Shown: positions 49,285 through 56,059 of the stretch, piece after piece
How the letters are laid out: each line of letters starts with the position of its first letter
Numbering within the stretch: the stretch's first letter is position 1
Notes under the pieces: model-generated
What the model was told of the DNA's origin: nothing
The model's database searches: none
Seen by the model: only the letters and a program-made list of their open reading frames with translations
From: Nonomuraea harbinensis
GTDB lineage: Bacteria; Actinomycetota; Actinomycetes; Streptosporangiales; Streptosporangiaceae
Length of the DNA: 64,000 nucleotides
Direction: 5' to 3'
NCBI RefSeq assembly: GCF_019396385.1
Contig: NZ_JAHKRN010000024.1
Span: forward strand, 1-64,000
Program-made: the position numbers and the translations under genes

Positions 49285-49913
49285 TCTGTTGATCAGCATG
49301 TCAGGTGATGTCGAGCCCCGCCGCTCTCTGGCGTTCCTGCAGGTAGGTGCGTTGTGGGTGGACCGGACAGTGTCGGAAATACCGCTCTGAAGCGGGCGTG
49401 TCCGAGACCGCCGGTCCCCCTACGGTCCCCCAATGGAGGAGACGTGCGGCCAGCGCCAGGCAGAAGATTTGTCCGGACACGTCTGCATTGGACCGGGCGC
49501 GGCCCTTTGCGGCCGAGCGGCTATAGAGCAACTGTGATCTACGGTGTAAAGCCTGCGGCTGGGTGGCCGCCACAGTCACCTACAGCGGGTGTGGACGCTA
49601 GCCGCCGAGATCCTGCCCGGCTTCGAGCATCGACGCCACCTTGCTGCGCTACTGCCTCGTCTGGTGCAAGCCGCGCGCAGGATGCCACCCCTTCGCCGCC
49701 GGGGGAGCAGACCATCATCCGCCGGCCTGCTTGCCCGGGTGGGAACGGGGGTCGCGTGACAGCGGGTGCGGATCGCGGCCACGCTCCCTGATAGGTCCAC
49801 GCGGGCCTGGATGGCATTGCCGACGGCTGTGACCGGAGAGGGCGGTTCGCGAGCTGATGTCCCTTTGATCGCTTGCGGTGCGTGCGGAACGTTAGTCACG
49901 GGCTCGCTGCCGA
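49285..49913. other. Gene-free scar region right of the integrase fragment
   Basis: No convincing gene in 629 bases. It contains a diverged copy of the integrase 3'-end sequence (49369-49437, resembling 35323-35393) and the shared motif GTGATCTAC at 49534-49542. The remaining bases have coding-like GC bias but no recognisable protein in any frame. Confidence 0.5.
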
Positions 49914-50260
49914 TTATGGACGCGGCTGAGCGAACAATCCCGGCTCCGTCTCCATGAGAATGCCGAGGTTGACCAGGCGTTTGAGCTTGGCGCGGGTGTC
50001 CTCGATGTTCTTACGCTCCAGGGGAAGGTCCAGGGCCAGGCAAAGGTCGCGCGCTCGTGTGGGCTGGCCGGCGCTGGTCACGAGAGTGAGGACCTGCTGG
50101 TGGGCGGGATGGTCGGGCACTGCGGGAGCCTGTGGGGCGGGGATGCCGGATCGGGCTCGCCGGCCAGGACGAGCAAGATATTGCGGGTGATCCGCAGATG
50201 ATCGAGGTCCAGGTCGAGGTCTCGCAGGACTGCTGCAGCGCATACTGTCCTGTTCCTCTG
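49914..50260 (-). pseudogene. Frameshifted C-terminal fragment of an uncharacterised HTH-like protein
   Basis: Two frames of the minus strand carry one protein-like sequence: VLRDLDLDLDHLRITRNILL in one, then, after a shift near 50150, HPAHQQVLTLVTSAGQPTRA and LALDLPLERKNIEDTRAKLK with RLVNLGILMETEPGLFAQ in the other. The latter looks like a winged-helix segment seen in uncharacterised actinobacterial proteins often found near mobile elements. One frameshift and a missing N-terminus indicate a pseudogene. Confidence 0.5.
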
Positions 50261-50272
50261 GCAGAGCCGACT

Positions 50273-51898
50273 CTATGTGCCCTTCTTCAACCTGAAGGTC
50301 GCGACGATCGAATTGAGATCCGGCAGGTAGGCGTTGGGGATGTCCACCGCTTCGATCAGGAGTTTCTGGTCAGGGATCCACCAGCTGTAAGCCGTACCCG
50401 ACTCTTCCCCATCGCAGAAGAGCAGGTATTTCCGGTATTGGGCTTCAGCGGTCCCTACCTTGCGCAGCTCCCGCTCTGCAATGGACCCGTCGGCGGCGTC
50501 GCCGTCATCACAGCTGAAGCGTTGCCGAGCGTCATCGAGGTTGAGATCGTCGATCTCGAACCAGGGGTAGATGGTGACCGCCCGGTAGCAATCTTCCTGG
50601 CTCTTCGGGGTCACGCACATGGTGCCACCCGAGGCGCCTCCGTAGACGAAGGTCTTCCAGCGCGTCGGCAGAACGAAGGAGTGCCCAGGACCTACCTCTG
50701 CTCTCCGCCCTGTCGGTGTAACCGAGGCGCTGTCCGGCTGTGAAGTCTGTGCAGCGGAAGCGGGGGAGGGACTCCCCGCCGTCGGAGGGGTGTGGTGTTC
50801 GGGCGGTGATGAGACCGCAGGACCGGAGGACGGGGGAGAGACATTTACCGAGCCCGCCCGCGGCAGGTTGAGAACGAAGTCGACAGTTGCGACGGCTACC
50901 GCCACGGCCGCTAGGGCGCTCCCGGCCACAACAAGCGGAGTGATCCTGCGCTGGCGGGACAGGCTCTCCCGGAAGGACCACTGCGGTTCCTCGTCGAGAG
51001 GCATGACCCAGGTCTGATCCAGGAACCGGGTGACCTCTTCTACCGCGGTCGCTGTGTCTTCGTCGGATTGCCGCCAAATATGGGCGGCGGCTTCGATGAT
51101 GCGGTCGGCAGAGGGGCGAGCGGCGGGATCCTTGGCCAACGCCTGCCTGACCAAATGCCGGAGACCATCGGGAACGGCACTGGCGTCAGGAGTCTCCGTG
51201 AGGATCCGCGCGGCGAGTACTTCGGGTCGGCCGGTGCCGAAGGGTGGGCGGCCGGTGGCGGCGAACAGCACCAGCAGGGCCCAGCCGTACACGTCCGCGG
51301 CCGGGCCGACGTCGCTGCCCCGGTATTCTTCCGGGCTGATCCAGCCTGGTGAGCCGACCAGTACTCCGGTGCGGGTGACGCTGGTCTCGTCCATCGCTCG
51401 TGCGATGCCCATGTCGATCAGGCGCGGGCCGGTCGGTGACAAGATGACGTTGGACGGCTTGAGGTCACGGTGAACCACCCCGACCGTGTGCATCGCGCGC
51501 AGGGCTTCACCCAGGCCGCCGGCCAGGCCGACGATCTCCTGCTCTGACAGGGGGCCGTTCTGCTCCACTCGCTGGGCCAGGGTCGGGCCGGGAACGTACT
51601 CCGTGGCCAGCCAGGGCTGCTCCGCCTCGGCGTCAGCATCCAGTACGCGGACGGTGCATAGGCCGTTCACGCGGTGGAGAACCGAGATCTCGCGCGCGAA
51701 GCGGGCACGGAATTCCGGGTCATGCGCCAGCTGCCGGTGGATCACTTTGACAGCGGCGCGCCGACCAGTGTCGTCGGCTCCGGCGAACACCGCTCCCATG
51801 CCGCCTGCCCCCAGTCGGCCGGCCAGTCGGTAAGGACCGATGCGGTCGGGATCGTGTGCCAGCAGTGGAGATAGCCAGCCCTGGCTGGTTGCACTCAT
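50273..51898 (-). CDS. Membrane Ser/Thr protein kinase (PknB-like), copy 1
   Basis: 541 residues. Kinase domain ~18-275: glycine loop LGAGGMGAVFAG, AAVKVIH (ATP-site Lys), HRDLKPSNVIL (catalytic loop), RLIDMGIAR (DMG in place of DFG), GSPGWISPEEYRG (activation segment) and DVYGWALLVLFAATG. One membrane helix at ~322-345 (PLVVAGSALAAVAVAVATV) is followed by a Pro/Ser-rich linker and a ~135-residue extracellular domain with four Cys (GGTMCVTPKSQEDC, RFSCDDGDAAD, YLLFCDGEE), which may sense an external signal. Its ATG overlaps the stop of the second kinase. Residues ~85-230 are identical to the neighbour. Confidence 0.9.
   Translation of the reverse strand: MSATSQGWLSPLLAHDPDRIGPYRLAGRLGAGGMGAVFAGADDTGRRAAVKVIHRQLAHDPEFRARFAREISVLHRVNGLCTVRVLDADAEAEQPWLATEYVPGPTLAQRVEQNGPLSEQEIVGLAGGLGEALRAMHTVGVVHRDLKPSNVILSPTGPRLIDMGIARAMDETSVTRTGVLVGSPGWISPEEYRGSDVGPAADVYGWALLVLFAATGRPPFGTGRPEVLAARILTETPDASAVPDGLRHLVRQALAKDPAARPSADRIIEAAAHIWRQSDEDTATAVEEVTRFLDQTWVMPLDEEPQWSFRESLSRQRRITPLVVAGSALAAVAVAVATVDFVLNLPRAGSVNVSPPSSGPAVSSPPEHHTPPTAGSPSPASAAQTSQPDSASVTPTGRRAEVGPGHSFVLPTRWKTFVYGGASGGTMCVTPKSQEDCYRAVTIYPWFEIDDLNLDDARQRFSCDDGDAADGSIAERELRKVGTAEAQYRKYLLFCDGEESGTAYSWWIPDQKLLIEAVDIPNAYLPDLNSIVATFRLKKGT
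51212..51638 (-). repeat. 427-bp identical tract shared by the two kinase genes (copy 1)
   Basis: Base-for-base identical, by eye, to 52915-53341 (offset 1703), while the flanking kinase sequence differs clearly at DNA and protein level on both sides. It covers the hinge, catalytic loop, activation segment and part of the C-lobe. The sharp edges are the usual sign of gene conversion. Confidence 0.85.
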
Positions 51899-53661
51899 CG
51901 CGTCTGCTTCTTGGCGAACTTGAACGAGCGCAGAATGTCTTCAGCTTGAGCGCGTTCTTCAGCGGGCAGTTTGTCGATGACAATGGTCAGCCCGGTGATC
52001 GGCAGGACCAGGGTCTCCGTTTCACGAGTCGAGCCGTCATCGCAATAGCTCCGTGCCTTGCGGTAGTGGGCCCGAAGGTTACCGATCTTGTTCAGGCCGC
52101 CCTTGACGATTTCTCCTTTTCGGCTGGTGTGGCCAGATATGCAGGGGCCTTCGCCGCTGTAGGTGTAGTTCAGCCCATCGGCGTCCTCCAGCCAGCTCAG
52201 GTCGTCATCCTCACTCGCCCCACTTCCGGTGGACAGCCATGGATGGATGCTCATGCCGAACTGGCTGCAGAAGAGGTAGTCGGCGTCCTTCATCCTCTTG
52301 GGGCGCAGGCACATGCCTTCGGTGTTGTTGGTGTTGTCCGGGAAGTACAGCCAGTCGGAGGGGAGGACGAACGAGTGTCCTCTGATCATCGTCACCTTCT
52401 TCCCGAGGGAAGAGGGTTTAGGGGAGGATGTCGCCTCCTTCGTAGGGCTCGGAGTAGCCGAAGAAGCCTTAGTCTGAGGCGCCGAGGAGCTTGTGGGAGC
52501 CGGGACGGCGGTTCGGTCTGTACGAACGGCGGCAGGAGCCTGGGGTTCGCCTGCGCCGCCGTTGATGAAGAGCGCGGCAGCCGCAGCAACTGCCCCGACG
52601 ACACCGAGCCCGCCGGCGACCATGCCCCACCGGCGGGCGCCTGATCGAGATGGGGGAGCTGGAACGATCCAGTTGGAATTGTTCGTCAGAGGCATCACCC
52701 AGGTCCGATCCAGGTACCGAGTCACCTCCTCCACCAGCGTGACGTCACCAGCTGTCTGACCCACGGCGGATTCGCGCCATCCCTGCACCAAGGCGTTCAG
52801 GACGTCCTCGGCGGAAGGCCGCTCCGACGGCTGCTTGGCCAGCGACCGCCGGGCGAGATCCTTGAGCGGCTCGGGGACCGCCTCAACATCGGGAGTGTCG
52901 GCAAGGACGCGCATGGCGAGTACTTCGGGTCGGCCGGTGCCGAAGGGTGGGCGGCCGGTGGCGGCGAACAGCACCAGCAGGGCCCAGCCGTACACGTCCG
53001 CGGCCGGGCCGACGTCGCTGCCCCGGTATTCTTCCGGGCTGATCCAGCCTGGTGAGCCGACCAGTACTCCGGTGCGGGTGACGCTGGTCTCGTCCATCGC
53101 TCGTGCGATGCCCATGTCGATCAGGCGCGGGCCGGTCGGTGACAAGATGACGTTGGACGGCTTGAGGTCACGGTGAACCACCCCGACCGTGTGCATCGCG
53201 CGCAGGGCTTCACCCAGGCCGCCGGCCAGGCCGACGATCTCCTGCTCTGACAGGGGGCCGTTCTGCTCCACTCGCTGGGCCAGGGTCGGGCCGGGAACGT
53301 ACTCCGTGGCCAGCCAGGGCTGCTCCGCCTCGGCGTCAGCACCTAACACCTGAACCATGCAGCGGGCACGTACTCGCCGGAGTAAGTCGATCTCTCGCCG
53401 GAAGCGGACACGGAACTCGTCATCATGCGCCAGTTCGGCGTGGATCACCTTGACAGCGGCGCGCCGGCCGGCGCTGTCGACACCGGCGAACACCACCCCC
53501 ATGCCGCCTGCCCCCAACCGGCCGACGAGGCGATAGGGCCCCATCACGACTGGGTCATGCTGGCCCAGCGGGGCCAAGCTGTCCTCGGCTCCTCGTGCGC
53601 TAGGCATCCCCGGTTGCTGGTGCGGCATTGCCGTCGTCTCGTCGGACAACGAGCCCTCCAT
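51895..53661 (-). CDS. Membrane Ser/Thr protein kinase (PknB-like), copy 2
   Basis: 588 residues. Kinase domain ~35-290 with LGAGGMGVVFAG, AAVKVIH, HRDLKPSNVIL, RLIDMGIA and GSPGWISPEEYRG. A membrane helix at ~345-368 (GMVAGGLGVVGAVAAAAALFI) precedes a Ser/Thr/Pro linker and an extracellular domain with Cys residues (EGMCLRPKRMKDADYLFCSQ, EGPCISG, KARSYCDDGST) related in layout to that of copy 1 (RGHSFVLPSDW versus PGHSFVLPTRW). It precedes copy 1 with a 4-base ATGA overlap, so the two are co-translated and may form heterodimers. 427 bases of the kinase domain are identical to copy 1. Confidence 0.9.
   Translation of the reverse strand: MEGSLSDETTAMPHQQPGMPSARGAEDSLAPLGQHDPVVMGPYRLVGRLGAGGMGVVFAGVDSAGRRAAVKVIHAELAHDDEFRVRFRREIDLLRRVRARCMVQVLGADAEAEQPWLATEYVPGPTLAQRVEQNGPLSEQEIVGLAGGLGEALRAMHTVGVVHRDLKPSNVILSPTGPRLIDMGIARAMDETSVTRTGVLVGSPGWISPEEYRGSDVGPAADVYGWALLVLFAATGRPPFGTGRPEVLAMRVLADTPDVEAVPEPLKDLARRSLAKQPSERPSAEDVLNALVQGWRESAVGQTAGDVTLVEEVTRYLDRTWVMPLTNNSNWIVPAPPSRSGARRWGMVAGGLGVVGAVAAAAALFINGGAGEPQAPAAVRTDRTAVPAPTSSSAPQTKASSATPSPTKEATSSPKPSSLGKKVTMIRGHSFVLPSDWLYFPDNTNNTEGMCLRPKRMKDADYLFCSQFGMSIHPWLSTGSGASEDDDLSWLEDADGLNYTYSGEGPCISGHTSRKGEIVKGGLNKIGNLRAHYRKARSYCDDGSTRETETLVLPITGLTIVIDKLPAEERAQAEDILRSFKFAKKQTR
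52915..53341 (-). repeat. 427-bp identical tract shared by the two kinase genes (copy 2)
   Basis: Partner of 51212-51638, in the second kinase gene. Confidence 0.85.
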
Positions 53662-53849
53662 AGATGATCTGTACAGCGAGGCAACCTTATGGACGGCCTG
53701 TCACGAAACAGCATCTTTACGGCATTGATGCCGGGGATTTGGGCGGGCCGGGACTGTACGGTCTTCGTTGTAACTCCTGATCAAGGAGAACGCGCTGATG
53801 AGTACTGTGATCCAGGCATCGACGGAGATCGAACCTGGAGGACGCCGCG

Positions 53850-53963
53850 GTGGCACGCGAGAAGTCGGAAAACTCGACGGATCGGGAGCTGATGGAAGTG
53901 GATGCTGCTGGGGCGAAGGCGGGAGTAGGGCGCCCCACGACCTCCGGATACGGACCCAAGTAG
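53850..53963 (+). CDS. Small ORF, 37 residues, good ribosome-binding site
   Basis: GTG start with GGAGG eight bases upstream and stop TAG. The peptide has a charged N-terminal half (AREKSENSTDRELMEVDAAG) and a small-residue, proline- and glycine-containing end (AGVGRPTTSGYGPK). No Cys is present, so a lanthipeptide is unlikely. A competing frame starts at ATG 53798 (AAGGAG upstream) and runs to 54073 but looks less protein-like. The remainder of 53662-54107 shows no other gene. Function unknown; a signalling peptide or short regulator is possible. Confidence 0.3.
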   Translation: MAREKSENSTDRELMEVDAAGAKAGVGRPTTSGYGPK

Positions 53964-54107
53964 GGTTCACCATGAGTCTGGAAGGTAAGGGGCACCCCAG
54001 AATGCATTCTGTTAGGAGTTTTGAAGGAGAGCCGGAAGCGGCCTCGCTTATCCTCGGTGGGTCAGCGGCGTGAAAGCCCGTCCCGGCGCAATGGTGACGC
54101 CAGTGGT

Positions 54108-55013
54108 TCAGGATGCCGACACGATCAGGACCCCCACTCCCAGAAGCAGCAGCGCGATGTAGAACGGCGCGATAGACCACGAGGTCCAGATCGACCGGTC
54201 GGGCACGTACGTCCGGAGGGCCTTCTTCCACTTCGACATCGCCGGGGCATCGTCGGGGAGCGGTTCATCGGCGTCGACCGGGTCGAGCGTGAACAGAGGC
54301 ACCTTGCGGCTCGACCGCGCGACGGTGTTGTAGAGCCGGCGGAACTGCTTCTCGCTGCGGAGGTAGTTCGCGTCGAGATAGGCGAACAGCATCACGGCCA
54401 CCATGCCCAGGGCGGCCAGCGGCCACGAGTGCTGCGTGAGCGCGAAGCCGAACGTGGCGGTGACGATGGGCAGCAGCCATCCCTTCGCCGACGCCGAAGC
54501 TGCTGACTGTCGCGTCACCACGGCCTGGATGTAGTCGAGGTGCTTGCGCCTGTCCTCCGGAGCGATCGGCGGCTCGGCCGAGAGATTGAGCCGCTGCACC
54601 GCGTCGCGGACGTCGAGCATCGTGCGCTCCTTCGACTCCTCCGGGTAGTCCGTCTCAGCTGGCCAGATCGGTCCCATCGGGTCGTCCTTACAGCGGGGGA
54701 CGAGGTGGACGTGGAGGTGGGGCACTGTCTGCGTCGCGGCCTCGCCGTTCGACTGGATGACATTGAGGCCCTCCGGTCTTACCGCATCGCGGATCGCGTT
54801 GGCCAGCAGCAGAGCGGCTCTCGCCAAGTGGCCCGCCTCGCCGCGCTCCAGTCCCCAGATATCGGGCACGTGCCGCCGAGGAACGACCAGGACGTGGCCG
54901 AGAACCGCGGGCTCGGTAGGGAAGAAGGCCACGACGTTCTCGTCCCGGTACACCTCCCGGACGTCGGGATCCTCACGGGCAACGATCTCGCAGAACTCGC
55001 ACGCCTCACTCAC
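54108..55013 (-). CDS. HIT-domain protein fused to a three-helix membrane domain
   Basis: 301 residues; GTG overlapping the upstream stop as GTGA. Residues 1-115 are a complete HIT (histidine triad) domain: zinc-type CEFC at 5-8, VVPRRHVPD at 43-51 and the triad PHLHVHLVP with His 99, 101 and 103, as in Hint-type nucleotide hydrolases/transferases. Residues ~155-301 are a separate membrane domain: KHLDYIQAVVTRQ, helices at ~178-194 and ~197-213, a cytoplasmic AYLDANYLRSEKQFRRLYNT, then a last helix at ~280-299. Similar membrane domains without HIT are, as I recall, found next to TIR-like genes in defence loci. With the TIR-like gene it forms a two-gene operon that could sense or destroy a nucleotide signal at the membrane. 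Confidence 0.8.
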   Translation of the reverse strand: MSEACEFCEIVAREDPDVREVYRDENVVAFFPTEPAVLGHVLVVPRRHVPDIWGLERGEAGHLARAALLLANAIRDAVRPEGLNVIQSNGEAATQTVPHLHVHLVPRCKDDPMGPIWPAETDYPEESKERTMLDVRDAVQRLNLSAEPPIAPEDRRKHLDYIQAVVTRQSAASASAKGWLLPIVTATFGFALTQHSWPLAALGMVAVMLFAYLDANYLRSEKQFRRLYNTVARSSRKVPLFTLDPVDADEPLPDDAPAMSKWKKALRTYVPDRSIWTSWSIAPFYIALLLLGVGVLIVSAS

Positions 55014-55498
55014 CACACGCGGGCCTTCGCCTGCGCGACCCAGCCCTCCAGGTTGTCGACGAGCTTCGAGTACGTCGCCTTCGTGTCGATGCCCCCGTGC
55101 CAGTCCTTGACCGTCGGGTCGAACACCGGGATGCCGCTGACGTGGGACGCCTTGTCGAACGGGTTGGCACCCTCGCGGTCCGCGCTGCCGAACGAAGAGA
55201 GACCGTGGATGCGCACCCCGACGAGCGGCTTCTTCTCCTTCCACGCCTTCTCGATCTCGTAGATCACCCACGGACGGCTGGCCGTCTGTTGACCGATGAG
55301 GACCACGACTGCGCGCTTGTAGCGCATCTGCTCGTCGATCCAGTCGACGATGGCCTGCTGGCCGCGTCGCTGCACTGCCTCCCAGTCCTGGGCGTTGAGC
55401 AGCGGCTGACCCTCTAGCGCGTTGATGTTCCGGACAAGCTGGACGCGGTTCACGTCACGCTCGTAGTGGAACGAATAGAACACCGTTTTGGTCGCCAC
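55010..55498 (-). CDS. TIR-like (DUF1863/ThsB-type) protein
   Basis: 162 residues; GTG start with GAGGAG upstream. The Rossmann-like flavodoxin fold of the TIR-like superfamily is visible: strand TKTVFYSFHYERDVNRV, the LNAQDWE loop, helix QQAIVDWIDEQMRYKRAVVVLIGQQTA, and SRPWVIYEIEKAWKEKKPLVGVRIHGL, whose WVIYEIEKA helix carries the Glu at the usual catalytic position of TIR NADases. The protein has no other domain. ThsB TIR proteins of Thoeris systems make an ADP-ribose-derived signal on phage infection. Its partner here is the translationally coupled HIT/membrane protein rather than a SIR2-SLOG ThsA. Confidence 0.8.
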   Translation of the reverse strand: MATKTVFYSFHYERDVNRVQLVRNINALEGQPLLNAQDWEAVQRRGQQAIVDWIDEQMRYKRAVVVLIGQQTASRPWVIYEIEKAWKEKKPLVGVRIHGLSSFGSADREGANPFDKASHVSGIPVFDPTVKDWHGGIDTKATYSKLVDNLEGWVAQAKARVW

Positions 55499-55630
55499 TG
55501 CGGGCTCCTCACTCTGATTCGGGCGAGCGTTTCTCAGCCCTCACCTGAAGCTACGACCGACCACTGACATTTCACCGATGCGCCGGGTTGAGGCATCTAG
55601 AACTCCCCCGTCGCAGTCTCGCTCGGGCCG

Positions 55631-55813
55631 TCACTCATCCTCGAGGATCAGCGGCGTGAAGCCGCCCAGCGCCTCGGGGGACAGGCGGGACAGGCAGGTC
55701 AAGCACCCGGGCGGCCCGAAGCTGACGGACTCGATGAGCAGATCCCGATCGTGGCCGGAGTGCCAGTCCCTGGTGGCCTCGTCCTGGCCTGGCACGTTCC
55801 CGCAGTACGGCAC
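55631..55813 (-). CDS. Small Cys-containing ORF
   Basis: 60 residues from a GTG: PYCGNVPGQDEATRDWHSGH, then IESVSFGPPGCLTCLSRLSP and a conserved-looking end GGFTPLILEDE. The CLTC pair could bind metal with the earlier Cys. The frame stays open upstream for over 30 more codons (RHRRVHHLVWPGDL) without an ATG, so a longer or truncated gene is possible. Nothing else in 55499-55920 looks coding. Confidence 0.35.
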   Translation of the reverse strand: MPYCGNVPGQDEATRDWHSGHDRDLLIESVSFGPPGCLTCLSRLSPEALGGFTPLILEDE

Positions 55814-55924
55814 CAGGTCCCCTGGCCAAACGAGGTGGTGGACACGTCGGTGGCGATGACGCGGCGGACCATCCGGCCCGCGCGGGTGCGGGATGTCAGG
55901 ACCTGTCAGGCAGTGGTGTTGACT

Positions 55925-55957
55925 TGGTTGTGATGTGGTTGTCGCCTGGTCATGATC
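55925..55957 (+). promoter_or_regulatory. Three 11-bp-spaced direct repeats upstream of the SARP gene
   Basis: TGGTTG (55925), TGGTTG (55936) and TGGTCA (55947) recur at exactly 11-base intervals. SARP proteins bind heptameric direct repeats with 11-base spacing on one face of DNA, so this is a candidate self-regulation or activator site. A TAATAT at 55977-55982 could be the -10 box. The GTG start is 113 bases past the first base of the last repeat. Confidence 0.45.
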
Positions 55958-56059
55958 CTCTCGTGGATTTGCGCAGTAATATCCACAATGGTCAGATTTG
56001 ATCAGGAATCACTGCTATCACATCGCCGATCGCCTTCACGTGGTGAATGGGGGGCTCCT

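Noticed and set aside
53798..54073. 91-codon ORF starting MSTVIQASTEIEP
   Set aside because: It has a ribosome-binding site but becomes low-complexity and overlaps the better small ORF at 53850; left as an alternative.
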